A stretch of 38,486 bases of DNA from an uncultured Clostridia bacterium (GCA_944386365.1 CALXAT010000014.1:1-38486); one strand, 5' to 3'. Counted from the stretch's first letter, positions 27,532 through 36,527 are shown. A program made the numbers and translations. The notes: generated by a model from the letters alone, not told the origin.

Positions 27532-28179
27532 TTATTCTCCTCCTTCCCTTTCGGGCATTGGAGCCTCTGTTTTGCTATGAGGTTTGGTTTCTTCACTTTC
27601 ATTCGTTTCATCAATATTTTCATTTTCAACTAAATCATCAATCACAATTTGTTGATTACTATCCAATTTATATCTTGGTAATTCTGGTAAATCTTTTAAT
27701 GATGCATATCCAAACATTTTCAAAAATTCATCTGTTGTTTTATATGCCATTGGCTTTCCTGGTAAATCTGTTTTTCCAGCCTCTTCTATTAATCCATATT
27801 CTAATAATTTATATACACAAGCATCTGCTGATACCCCTCTTATTGCTTCTATCTCTGCCCTTGTAATTCTAGGATTATATGCAATAATGGATAAGGTTTC
27901 TAAAGCTGCTGTCGATAAGTTTGGTTTTGTTCTTTTGTCTAAGATTGGATAAATATATTCATATAATTCTTTTTTGGTTGCTAACTGATAACCATCTTCT
28001 ACTTGAATAATTTCTATCCCTCTATTTTTGGCTTTATAATCTTCTTGCATACTTTTTATAATCGCATGGATTTCTTCTTCATTCTTTTCTAAAACTAATA
28101 TTAACTCACTAATTTTTACAATTCTTCCTGCTGCAAATAATATAGCCTCTATAATTGACTTTATTTTTTCTATCTCCAT
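27532..28179 (-). CDS. scpB: Segregation and condensation protein B
   Basis: A 215-residue partner of the SMC-ScpA condensin complex. Two winged-helix domains: the first starts IKSIIEAILFAAGRIVKISEL and the second carries the family signature LSTAALETLSIIAYNPRITRAEIEAIRGV. The tail after residue 185 is acidic and low in complexity. ATG 28179 follows GGAG. Its promoter lies at 28212-28240; proS follows on the same strand. scpA is not in view. Confidence 0.94.
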   Translation of the reverse strand: MEIEKIKSIIEAILFAAGRIVKISELILVLEKNEEEIHAIIKSMQEDYKAKNRGIEIIQVEDGYQLATKKELYEYIYPILDKRTKPNLSTAALETLSIIAYNPRITRAEIEAIRGVSADACVYKLLEYGLIEEAGKTDLPGKPMAYKTTDEFLKMFGYASLKDLPELPRYKLDSNQQIVIDDLVENENIDETNESEETKPHSKTEAPMPEREGGE

Positions 28180-28211
28180 TTGTTCTCCTACTTTTCTTAA
28201 ATTTATTATAT

Positions 28212-28240
28212 ATTATGTCAAAAATAGCTTGATATGTCAA
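28212..28240 (-). promoter_or_regulatory. scpB-proS promoter
   Basis: Minus strand TTGACA (28240-28235), 17-base spacer, CATAAT (28217-28212). Confidence 0.7.
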
Positions 28241-28278
28241 GGTTTTCATAGAATTTTATGTAACTTTTAACTTTCTTC

Positions 28279-28307
28279 TTGCACTTTTTTATTTTATATG
28301 CTAATAT
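28279..28307 (+). promoter_or_regulatory. Promoter of the small 28336 gene
   Basis: TTGCAC (28279-28284), 17-base spacer, TAATAT (28302-28307) with a TG at 28299-28300 (extended -10). Confidence 0.55.
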
Positions 28308-28335
28308 AATAAAAAATACTAAAGGGGGAATCGAT

Positions 28336-28500
28336 ATGAGTGAAGATAAAAAAATCGAAATTGTATCAGGCGATGACAGTGACTTAGAAATATCACCAGT
28401 ACATGATCATATAAGCTCAATAAAACCTCAAAACACAGACGATAAAAAACCTAAAAATATTGTTATACCTAAAGAAAAAAAAGATGAAAACAAAAATTAA
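28336..28500 (+). CDS. Small acidic hypothetical protein
   Basis: A 54-residue, highly charged soluble protein: MSEDKKIEIVSGDDSDLEIS at the start and a Lys/Pro-rich end with KPKNIVIPKEKK. ATG 28336 has a GGGGG site 7 bases before it. It has its own promoter and a long-stem terminator, so it is a dedicated single-gene unit, likely well expressed. I think similar short proteins occur in related clostridia, but no function is known to me. It lies divergent to scpB. Confidence 0.65.
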   Translation: MSEDKKIEIVSGDDSDLEISPVHDHISSIKPQNTDDKKPKNIVIPKEKKDENKN

Positions 28501-28520
28501 TATTTTACTATTTATAATCC

Positions 28521-28576
28521 AAAAACGATTGTATAAAAATATATATTTTAGTATTTTTATATAATCGTTTTTATTC
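28521..28576 (+). terminator. Terminator of the small 28336 gene
   Basis: AAAAACGATT (28521-28530) pairs with AATCGTTTTT (28563-28572), with further pairing between GTATAAAAATA and TATTTTTATA inside, then TATTCTTTT. Confidence 0.82.
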
Positions 28577-28630
28577 TTTTTCATGAAAAAGGATAAAACT
28601 CTAATAATGTCCTATTCGCTTCTTCTATCA

Positions 28631-28659
28631 TTGACTATCTTCCTAAATCTTTGTATAAT
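28631..28659 (+). promoter_or_regulatory. mutS2 promoter
   Basis: TTGACT (28631-28636), 17-base spacer, TATAAT (28654-28659). An AT-repeat palindrome lies in the leader just downstream. Confidence 0.75.
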
Positions 28660-28720
28660 AATATATATATATTATGTTTATTTCAATGTATATATACGAT
28701 TATGAAAGGAATTTATCTAT

Positions 28721-31090
28721 ATGAATATGCACTATATCTCAAAACTTGAATTTAATAAAGTATTAGAAAATTTAAGCCATTTTTGTTGTACTTATTTAGG
28801 AAAAAATCTTGCTATAAATTTAAAAATATATAATGATGCTAACATTGTAAAACAAAAATTAGCTGAAACGGAAGAAGCTGTTCGATTAATCTATAAAAAT
28901 GGCACACCTTCTTTTTATGACATTTCCAACATTGATATATATCTAATAAAACTAGAAAGTTCTCAAAGTTTAACAATGAAAGGCTTGTTAGACTTAAATA
29001 CTATTTTTCTTTGTGCTAAAGATTTAAAGACTTATTTTGCAAAAGATTATATTAATAAAGATGACTTTCCTATTCTAGAAAACTTATTTTCTAGTTTATA
29101 TACCAATGAAGGTGTTATCTCTAAGATTTCCTCTTCTATTATTGATGAAAATACAATGGATGATAAAGCTTCTCCAGAATTACAAAAAATCAGGAAAAAA
29201 ATCAAGAACTTAGAACAGGAGATTCGTTCTAAATTAAATACAATGATTCATTCTTCAAACTTTTCTAAATATATACAAGAAAATGTTATTACCATTAGAA
29301 ATGACCGATTTGTCATTCCCATTAAAGAAGAATATAGAAGTCAAGTAAAAGGATTTGTCCATGATGTTTCTAATGCAGGTTCTACTTTATTTATAGAACC
29401 CATTTCTATATTTGAATTAAATAATGAAATTAATCAACTCCGATTAGAAGAAGAAGTGAAAATTGAAAAAATATTGCAACAATTAACATCACTTTTCTAT
29501 CCCTATATAGAAGAATTAAAAACAGATGTAGAATTTATTGGTACTCTAGATTTTATTTTTGCAAAAGCAAAATATTCTAAAGCAATTTCAGGAATCACAC
29601 CAATGATTAATGACAAAAAAGAAATTCATTTCATCAATGCCAGACATCCTTTAATTGATAAAGATAAAGTCGTTCCTATTTCTATAGAACTTGGAAAAGA
29701 TTTTTCTACTTTATTAATTACAGGTCCTAATACAGGTGGAAAAACAGTTACTTTAAAAACTGTTGGATTACTTACTTGTATGGCTTGTAGTGGGCTAAAT
29801 ATTCCAGCTGATGAAAAATCTAGTATATTTGTGTTTGAAAATATATTTGCGGATATTGGTGATGACCAAAGCATAGCAGATTCTTTAAGTACATTTTCTT
29901 CCCATATGATAAACATAGTGGATATCACTAAACATGCCAATGCGTATTCTTTAATTTTGGTAGATGAATTAGGTTCTGGTACAGATCCATTAGAAGGAGC
30001 AAATCTAGCCATTTCTATACTAGACTATTTTAAACGTATACATGCCCTTACAATTGCAACTACCCATTATCAAGAATTAAAAAAATATGCTTTAATCACA
30101 CCTGGATTTGAAAATGCTTCTGTAGAATTTGATGTAGAAACTTTATCTCCTACATATAAGTTATTAATTGGTATTCCTGGAAAAAGTAATGCTTTTGAAA
30201 TTAGTAAAAAATTAGGATTAGATACCAACATTATAGAAAAAGCAAAAAATTTAATGTCTTCAAATGATATTGAATTTGAAGAACTTCTAAAAAATATCTA
30301 TTATGATAAACTTACAATAGAAAAGGAAAAAGAAAAGATTCTATCTGACTCTAAAGAAATCTCTATATTAAAAGAAAAATTGCAAAAAGAAAATTACGAA
30401 AAAGAAAAACAAGCCAAAGAAATGATCAATAATGCAAAAACAAAAGCTAGAAATATCTTAATAGAAGCAAAAGAAGATGCCAATCAAATTATTAAAGAAT
30501 TAGAACATGTAAAAGATTCCAAAGAAATCAATTCTATAAGAAACACTTTAAATACAAAAATAGGAAATATAAAACTTGAAAATATATCTTCTGATGCTAT
30601 TGACAAACATAATATAATTCAGAAAGATGCCATCAAACCCGGAAAAGAAGTATTTGTAACCTCTTTAAATCAAAATGGAATCGTTCTTTCTAATATTTCT
30701 AAAAATGATGAGGTACAAGTACAAATTGGCAGTATGAAAATGAATGTGAAAATTAATTTATTACAAACTCCTAAAAAATCTAGTAGTTCTAAAAAAACTT
30801 CTTTAGGGTCTTCTCATACTACTTCAACAATTTCAAAAAGTAAAAATATTAAACCAGAAATCAATGTTATTGGTATGAATGTTGAAGAAGCAAATTTTGT
30901 AATTGATAAATTTTTAGATGATTGTTCTCTAGCTAAATTAGAAACTGTAAGAATTATTCATGGAAAAGGTACAGGAAAATTAAAAAATGGCATTCACCAA
31001 TTTTTAAAAACAAATTCCCATGTAAAATCTTTTCGACTAGGTACTTTTGGAGAAGGAGAAATGGGTGTAACCATTGTTGAACTAAAATAG
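28721..31090 (+). CDS. mutS2: Endonuclease MutS2
   Basis: A 789-residue DNA-binding ATPase of the MutS2 group, acting on recombination intermediates and colliding ribosomes rather than in mismatch repair. N-terminal core and lever domains, ATPase with Walker A GPNTGGKT (335-342) and DELGSGTDPLEGANLA with the Walker B acid, a long coiled-coil with KEKEKILSDSKEISILKEK, a Ser/Lys-rich linker, and the C-terminal Smr nuclease domain (about 712-789: INVIGMNVEEA, RIIHGKGTGKLKNGIH). It lacks the MutS mismatch domain. Full family length. A GAAAGGAA site precedes the ATG. Single gene with promoter and terminator. Confidence 0.96.
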   Translation: MNMHYISKLEFNKVLENLSHFCCTYLGKNLAINLKIYNDANIVKQKLAETEEAVRLIYKNGTPSFYDISNIDIYLIKLESSQSLTMKGLLDLNTIFLCAKDLKTYFAKDYINKDDFPILENLFSSLYTNEGVISKISSSIIDENTMDDKASPELQKIRKKIKNLEQEIRSKLNTMIHSSNFSKYIQENVITIRNDRFVIPIKEEYRSQVKGFVHDVSNAGSTLFIEPISIFELNNEINQLRLEEEVKIEKILQQLTSLFYPYIEELKTDVEFIGTLDFIFAKAKYSKAISGITPMINDKKEIHFINARHPLIDKDKVVPISIELGKDFSTLLITGPNTGGKTVTLKTVGLLTCMACSGLNIPADEKSSIFVFENIFADIGDDQSIADSLSTFSSHMINIVDITKHANAYSLILVDELGSGTDPLEGANLAISILDYFKRIHALTIATTHYQELKKYALITPGFENASVEFDVETLSPTYKLLIGIPGKSNAFEISKKLGLDTNIIEKAKNLMSSNDIEFEELLKNIYYDKLTIEKEKEKILSDSKEISILKEKLQKENYEKEKQAKEMINNAKTKARNILIEAKEDANQIIKELEHVKDSKEINSIRNTLNTKIGNIKLENISSDAIDKHNIIQKDAIKPGKEVFVTSLNQNGIVLSNISKNDEVQVQIGSMKMNVKINLLQTPKKSSSSKKTSLGSSHTTSTISKSKNIKPEINVIGMNVEEANFVIDKFLDDCSLAKLETVRIIHGKGTGKLKNGIHQFLKTNSHVKSFRLGTFGEGEMGVTIVELK

Positions 31091-31092
31091 AT

Positions 31093-31135
31093 AACAAAAA
31101 ACTAGCAATTATATATAAATTGCTAGTTTTTTGTT
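31093..31135. terminator. Bidirectional terminator
   Basis: An 18-bp perfect stem, 31093-31110 with 31118-31135, loop of 7, between the convergent mutS2 and secF-like genes. T-runs lie at both ends. Confidence 0.9.
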
Positions 31136-31813
31136 TTATTTTTTTGTTTTTTTCTCTTTGCTTTCCTCTAATTTCTTTTTAGCTAAATTCTTTTCAAATC
31201 TGCTAGTCATTCCAAATAACGTAAATAGATATACTAAAATTACCATTGGAATCGTTAATCTTCCTATTGGAATTCTTGTAATTGCTATAATACTAAATAA
31301 TAATATTTGAGATAACAACATAATGCCTATACTTTTTAATATAACTTTAGCTGTATTTAATTTATAATATTTGATTCCCAAATAAATTAATACAATAATA
31401 ATTGCTATTGCAAATGGAATAACATATGGTTTTATAATGTCTCTTCCCCTTGTATGTGCTATATTTTCCACTTGGGTATCTTCTGCTTTTAATTCTGTAC
31501 CATATTTCTCATTTATTTTTGTCACTAAATTACTTTTTTGTTCATCTGATATCGAAGTTGTTGTAATAGAAACAGAATCTTCAAATACCTCTACTTTTTG
31601 TATCATAACTTTTTGATTACCAAATACTTCATTAGTTATTTGTTTAATATCTGCTATATTAAATTCTGTTTGTATGTATAATTCTACTCGTTGTGTATCC
31701 TGATATTTCAAATCAAAATTAAATCCCTTTACAGCAATCATCACAATTCCTGCTATTATGATTAACACCATTAATACAATTTTTAGTTGTTTACTTTTTA
31801 TGAATTGTTTCAT
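31136..31813 (-). CDS. SecF-like protein, short and divergent
   Basis: A 225-residue membrane protein that I read as SecF from its position after secD and its layout: one N-terminal helix (11-28), GFNFDLKYQDTQRVEL where SecF has a GxDFxGG-type motif, an outer domain (about 35-120), then only three further helices (about 128-148, 157-178 and 186-203) and a Lys-rich tail. Normal SecF has five helices after the outer domain and is about 300 residues, so the last two helices, with the conserved Asp/Asn relay, are missing. The stop codon is natural, with a terminator right behind. SecDF uses the proton gradient to pull exported proteins; whether this form can is doubtful. Confidence 0.65.
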   Translation of the reverse strand: MKQFIKSKQLKIVLMVLIIIAGIVMIAVKGFNFDLKYQDTQRVELYIQTEFNIADIKQITNEVFGNQKVMIQKVEVFEDSVSITTTSISDEQKSNLVTKINEKYGTELKAEDTQVENIAHTRGRDIIKPYVIPFAIAIIIVLIYLGIKYYKLNTAKVILKSIGIMLLSQILLFSIIAITRIPIGRLTIPMVILVYLFTLFGMTSRFEKNLAKKKLEESKEKKTKK

Positions 31814-31826
31814 CTGTAAATACCTC

Positions 31827-33332
31827 CTATTTTTCTGCTTTCACTTTTAACATCGTTGCTGTAATTAAATAATTATATAATGCAATTAAAGCAACTCCCC
31901 AGAACATTACCATTCCAAAACTACTAATTGTTGTCCAACTTGCAAAACAAAATGCAATTATTGAAATACAGATTGGTATAAGTCTTATAAAGAATTCTTT
32001 GTAACTTTCTTTTATCGCTTCTTTTACATTTTCTAATTTTTTGCTATCTTCACTATGTTTTATTTTTGATAATATTTTATTTATAAAGATATAGTTTAAT
32101 AATATGGTTACAATAATTCCTACAATACCTTGTATTGATACACTTACATTTGTATATCTGATAACTAATAAGTATAAACTAATTAATCCCACAAAAGCAA
32201 TTGCTGATAAAAATCCATTTACTTTATATCGAATAACCCATACAATAAATCCAATTAAAAGAACAATGCCAACTGCTAACGCTATATACTCTATTTCTGT
32301 ATTCGTTATATCAGATAATATATATTCATTTGATTCAATATCATATTGTATTGGCAAATTTCCTGAATCTAATACACTTGCCATTGCTGTTGCTTGTGTA
32401 ATATAATCTTGTAAAGAATCTGCATCTGTTGTTGCAGAACCAATGGATAATTGTAATTTTCCATTTTCTATTGGTTCATCAAAACTAGTTGTCATGATTT
32501 CTTCATCATCAATTTTCATCGTTATTTCTTTTTTTGTCGTTTCAGTTGATTCTGTTGTTGTATTCGTTTCATTTGTTGTCGTATCTGTATTGTCCGTTGT
32601 TTCTGTTTCATCAGATGCTTCATTTGATGTATTTTCTGTTGCTGTATTGGTGTCTGCTGTTGTATTGGTTGTGTTATCAGATTCAACATATGTTTTACTA
32701 ATATTGGCTAATTTTTCTTTTCCTTGTTTATTAAATTCAATATTTAAATAAACAGTTGTTCCACTTGATGTTGAAGAGCTTGAACCATACATTACATTTA
32801 CTAATTTTATATCTCCATTATCCATTAATACTTCTTTTGTATCAGCATCTATTATTTCAAATTTTCCTACTGTATTGATATTACTTACAAAATTATCTGT
32901 AGAATCATTTTCTGGTAATTGAACTAAAATATCTCCTGTTTCGCTATTGACAGATATTTCATATTCATCTACACCTTGAGCTTTTAATCTTTCTTCAATA
33001 ATTTCTTTTGATTTTTCATAATTTTCTACTGTTAAACTATCTTCAGTATTATTAGGCACACTTTCTTTTGTGTAACCATTTTCAGCCAATTGCTCATCTG
33101 TCATTTCTTCATCTGTATCGACTTCATTTCCATCTGCATCTTTAATAACATCTTTACTTTCTTTATTGACAGCTAATCTTACATATCTAGCTCCTTGTAA
33201 ATCCATATCTAAGTCATAATCTCTTACTTTATTTTCCATTCTATTTTGTACATGTACATATACTCCAAAAAAAGAAACCATGGTTATAAGTATGACTAAA
33301 ACAATTATTGTGATTATTTTTATTTTTTTCAT
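31827..33332 (-). CDS. secD: SecD-like protein translocase subunit, divergent
   Basis: A 501-residue membrane protein. N-terminal helix (5-27), the SecD motif DLQGARYVRL (44-53), the P1 base with IIEERLKAQGVDEYEI and ILVQLPE, an unusual Thr/Asn/Glu/Ser low-complexity insert at about 217-268, then YLNIEF-type and LPIQYDIES segments and five C-terminal helices (about 349-368, 372-392, 398-420, 448-466, 470-493). In the fourth helix the usual GMAVDANVLIFERI-type motif is VTILLNYIFINKI, so the proton-relay Asp is absent. It pairs with the short SecF-like protein 13 bases downstream and follows the HD gene by 25 bases. AAAGGAAAGAG precedes the ATG. Confidence 0.8.
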   Translation of the reverse strand: MKKIKIITIIVLVILITMVSFFGVYVHVQNRMENKVRDYDLDMDLQGARYVRLAVNKESKDVIKDADGNEVDTDEEMTDEQLAENGYTKESVPNNTEDSLTVENYEKSKEIIEERLKAQGVDEYEISVNSETGDILVQLPENDSTDNFVSNINTVGKFEIIDADTKEVLMDNGDIKLVNVMYGSSSSTSSGTTVYLNIEFNKQGKEKLANISKTYVESDNTTNTTADTNTATENTSNEASDETETTDNTDTTTNETNTTTESTETTKKEITMKIDDEEIMTTSFDEPIENGKLQLSIGSATTDADSLQDYITQATAMASVLDSGNLPIQYDIESNEYILSDITNTEIEYIALAVGIVLLIGFIVWVIRYKVNGFLSAIAFVGLISLYLLVIRYTNVSVSIQGIVGIIVTILLNYIFINKILSKIKHSEDSKKLENVKEAIKESYKEFFIRLIPICISIIAFCFASWTTISSFGMVMFWGVALIALYNYLITATMLKVKAEK

Positions 33333-33357
33333 TGTTCTCTTTCCTTTCTATTTTTGT

Positions 33358-34018
33358 TTATAATAACTTTGTATTATTGATAACTAATTCAAACCAAATT
33401 TTTAAATATTTTGCCGCATATTTGCTCATCATGGTTCTATCCATAAATATTTCAAAATAATCTAAAACTGGACATAACTTTGTATCTATTGTTAAATTTA
33501 ATATCACTTTTCTTTCCTTACTATTTAATTCTAAATTAGCATTTGTTACAGCATAATTCACTCTATCATGAATATCAAATGTTGATAAGTTTTGATTCGT
33601 AACTCTATCTCTATGCACATCTGATTTATCTGCTAATATGAGTGCTGCTGATATATCGCTCACAGCTGTTCCTGTTTTCTCATCATGATTTCCAATTGCC
33701 ATCATAATTTCTGTTCTTTCTTCTACTGGCATTCCCATATCTTTTAAAATATTAAATGCCATAATCGCTCCACTATGTGCGTGATCTACTCGATTAACAC
33801 AATTTCCAATATCATGTAAATATCCTGCAATTTTTGCAAGTTCAATCGTTCTTTCTGGATATCCTAACTTTTCCAAGATATCTCCAGCTCTTTTTGAAAC
33901 AATCGAAATATGTCTATGGCTATGCTCTGTATATCCGAAGTCCATCTAATTGTTTTTGTGCTCCTATTATTAGAGCCTCTACCTCTTCATTTTTTCTAAC
34001 ATCTTCTAAAGTAATCAT
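33358..34018 (-). CDS. HD-domain phosphohydrolase, frameshifted near its 5' end
   Basis: A metal-dependent HD hydrolase, about 219 residues if repaired. HD motifs are intact: TEHSHRHISIVSKRAGD, AGYLHDIGNCVNRVDHAHSG and GNHDEKTG, with ILADKSDVHRDRV. The frame seen from ATG 33945 (MDFGYTEHS, 195 residues) has no ribosome site. A perfect AAGGAGG stands before ATG 34018, whose frame reads MITLEDVRKNEEVEAL to DGL and then goes off-phase to a TAG at 33920. Dropping the single base at 33937 gives DGL-GYTEHS, the expected family sequence. The junction codons are CTT followed by the rare CGG, so a +1 ribosomal shift is an alternative to mutation or assembly error. Operon head for secD-secF. Confidence 0.8.
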
Positions 34019-34048
34019 TTGTATCCTCCTTATGGTTAGTCTTTATAG

Positions 34049-34077
34049 ATTTTATATTAATTTTAAAAAAATATCAA
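34049..34077 (-). promoter_or_regulatory. Promoter of the HD-secD-secF unit
   Basis: Minus strand TTGATA (34077-34072), 17-base spacer, TAAAAT (34054-34049). Confidence 0.62.
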
Positions 34078-34156
34078 CTGTTTTTAGGAATAATCCCATA
34101 TTTCCTTATGTAAAAAATTCTATTATATTCTAAATCTCAGCATATCCTCCGTATTA

Positions 34157-34185
34157 TTTACATATTTATACCATTGTAGTATAAT
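34157..34185 (+). promoter_or_regulatory. Promoter of the RsmB-like gene
   Basis: TTTACA (34157-34162), 17-base spacer, TATAAT (34180-34185), about 35 bases before the ATG. Confidence 0.7.
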
Positions 34186-34219
34186 AATTTAAAATAAATA
34201 ATAGAAAAGAGAGAATTTT

Positions 34220-35125
34220 ATGATAGATACAATACCTGCATTTTTATATAACTTATTAATTAAACAATATGGAGAAAATCTAACCAATACAATCCTTAAC
34301 GGATATTCCCAGAAAAGACCTATTACTTTAAGAGCCAATACTTTGAAAACAGATATTAAACATATTAAAGCTGTTTTTGATAATTTAAATTTCACATATA
34401 AAGAAGTTTCTTGGTACAAAGATGCTTTGATTATAGAAAATATGACAGAAGAACAAATTAAAAACTTAGATATTTACAAAAACGGAGAAATTTACTTACA
34501 AAGCTTATCTTCTATGATACCACCAATTGTTCTATCACCTAAAAAAGATGAAAACATTTTAGATATGGCTGCTGCTCCTGGTGGTAAAACAACTCAAATG
34601 TTAGCGCTTTCTCAAAACACAGCATTTATTACTGCTTGTGAAAAAAATAAAATTCGAGCAGAAAGATTGCAATATAACCTAAATAAACAAAGTGCTAATA
34701 GAGTGAATGTTATGATAAAAGATGCAAGACAATTAGATGATTTCTTTTCTTTTGACAAAATCCTATTAGATGCTCCTTGTAGTGGAAGTGGAACCATTTC
34801 TATTTTTGATAAAAAATTAGAATCTACTTTTACAGAAGATTTAGTTAATCGTTCTGCAAAGGTTCAATTTGATTTATTAAAAAAAGCGATTACTTTATTA
34901 AAACCTGGACATGAAATGATATATTCCACTTGTTCTATTTTAGCTAAAGAAAATGAAGAAATTTTACAAAAGTTTATTGATAAGAAAAAGATTGAAATCA
35001 TACCTATTGATACAAGTATGTTTTTAAACGCAATCATTTTGCCAGTTTCTATAAAAGGTACTTTATGTATTTGCCCATCAAAGTTATATGAAGGATTTTT
35101 TGTAGCTAAATTAAGGAAACTATAA
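34220..35125 (+). CDS. RsmB/NOP-family RNA 5-methylcytosine methyltransferase
   Basis: A 301-residue SAM-dependent RNA methyltransferase. The substrate-side N-terminal domain includes RPITLRANTLKT; the catalytic part has the SAM-binding ILDMAAAPGGKTTQ, the cysteine pair in LLDAPCSGSGTIS and in IYSTCSILAKENEE that carry out m5C transfer. At about 300 residues it lacks the NusB-like domain of full RsmB and any C-terminal PUA extension, so the exact rRNA or tRNA target is open. An AGAGAG site precedes the ATG. Single gene, divergent from the HD-secDF unit. Confidence 0.88.
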   Translation: MIDTIPAFLYNLLIKQYGENLTNTILNGYSQKRPITLRANTLKTDIKHIKAVFDNLNFTYKEVSWYKDALIIENMTEEQIKNLDIYKNGEIYLQSLSSMIPPIVLSPKKDENILDMAAAPGGKTTQMLALSQNTAFITACEKNKIRAERLQYNLNKQSANRVNVMIKDARQLDDFFSFDKILLDAPCSGSGTISIFDKKLESTFTEDLVNRSAKVQFDLLKKAITLLKPGHEMIYSTCSILAKENEEILQKFIDKKKIEIIPIDTSMFLNAIILPVSIKGTLCICPSKLYEGFFVAKLRKL

Positions 35126-35140
35126 TTTTATTCCATCAAA

Positions 35141-35187
35141 AAAACAACTTATAAACCATACTTAGATTTACAAGTTGTTTTATTTTT
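35141..35187 (+). terminator. Terminator of the RsmB-like gene
   Basis: AAAACAACTT (35141-35150) pairs with AAGTTGTTTT (35172-35181) around a 21-base loop, followed by ATTTTTAT. Confidence 0.7.
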
Positions 35188-35246
35188 ATAATTACTATTT
35201 TCTTAAACTTTACATTTAATTTTATCATAAATATACCAAATTATAT

Positions 35247-36527
35247 TTATTGCCAACTTAATATTGGATATCCATTGTTTATATTATTTGCATCTTCTTT
35301 AAAAGCATTTCCTAATGTAACATATACTCCTTTCAATTCTTGACTATTCATAGCTTTACATTCCTCATATGCATATAGATCATTTGATCCATTTACTGTG
35401 TTTTCTAAATAATAGTTATTTTTAAAAATTGCTAATAAACTATGTGCACAATTTATTGATAATGCTAGAGTAGAAGCCTTTAAAATTCCAACATTATAAC
35501 AATTTTCTATTGTTGTATTACTAGATGCACTTCCTGAAATTCCACCAACATAATTTCCTTCTATCAAACCTGTATTATAACAATTTTTTATTGTTGAATT
35601 ATTGTTTTCTCCTACAATTCCTCCTATATCATTCATATTAAAAGAAATTACATTTCCTGTATTATAGCAATTTTCTAAAATTACTCCATTCCTTATATAT
35701 CCTGCTATTCCACCTATATAATTGTCAGTTGCACTTATATTTGAAGAATTATAACAATTTAGTATTTTACTATTTTGATATGCATATCCAACAATAGCAC
35801 CTGTCCTTGATGTTGCTTGTATATCTCCATTAATTATTCCTACATTTTTTATTGTTGCTTCTTTTATAAGACCAAATAATCCTCTATTTTTCAAAGTACT
35901 ATTTGTATGCAGTTCACTAATTGTGTTAAAACCCCCATCAAATATTCCTTTAAACGGTATGTTGGTTTCATCATCAGGATTTATACTATCTTCTTGATAA
36001 ATTCCGATTGGTTCCCATTCTTCATTAATATCTAATGTTATATCATTTGCTAAATATACATATTTTCCTGCATAAGTATTTCCACTATTTACATCATCTC
36101 TAAATGCTTTTAATTCATTTGCTGTACTTATTTTTAACATATTTTCTTCTGCTATTACTTCCCCTGCGCTATCTACATAGTACATTCTTTTAGTATCATT
36201 CATATTAACTAGAAAACTTCCATCGCCATTATCTGTAACTAAAAAGTCTTTATTATTACCAAATTGTTCTTTTATAGCATTTTCTAAATTTTCTTTTGTT
36301 ATATCTCGTGTATTTACCTTTTTCATTTGACTTGATGTTACAGCTAACTTAAGATTTTCCTCTTCTTGTGCCTCTTCTGTCTTTTGTTTTGCTTCACTAG
36401 CTTTAGTTAAAACTCCATTATCTCCTGTTAATGTTGCAATTGTTACTCCTGCTAAAATTAATAAAATAATTATTGTTATAACTAATGCAATTAAAGTTAT
36501 TCCCTTACTTTTTCCAATGTTTTTCAT
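35247..36527 (-). CDS. Pilin-like surface protein with GLUG-type repeats
   Basis: A 426-residue protein. The N-terminus is prepilin-like: a short basic leader ending KSKG, then ITLIALVITIIILLILAG, a likely prepilin-peptidase cut after Gly9. The usual Glu at mature position 5 is Ala here. A helical EEAQEEENLKLAV stretch follows, then from about residue 135 a passenger of GLUG-like repeats (GGIAGY, NCYNTGNV, GGIVGE, NCYNTGLIEG, GGISGS, NCYNVG), which would fold as a beta-helix. Such hybrid proteins look like displayed or secreted pseudopilin adhesins. GGAGAG precedes ATG 36527. It is divergent from an XRE repressor, with repeated boxes between them. No pilus assembly genes are in view. Confidence 0.75.
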   Translation of the reverse strand: MKNIGKSKGITLIALVITIIILLILAGVTIATLTGDNGVLTKASEAKQKTEEAQEEENLKLAVTSSQMKKVNTRDITKENLENAIKEQFGNNKDFLVTDNGDGSFLVNMNDTKRMYYVDSAGEVIAEENMLKISTANELKAFRDDVNSGNTYAGKYVYLANDITLDINEEWEPIGIYQEDSINPDDETNIPFKGIFDGGFNTISELHTNSTLKNRGLFGLIKEATIKNVGIINGDIQATSRTGAIVGYAYQNSKILNCYNSSNISATDNYIGGIAGYIRNGVILENCYNTGNVISFNMNDIGGIVGENNNSTIKNCYNTGLIEGNYVGGISGSASSNTTIENCYNVGILKASTLALSINCAHSLLAIFKNNYYLENTVNGSNDLYAYEECKAMNSQELKGVYVTLGNAFKEDANNINNGYPILSWQ

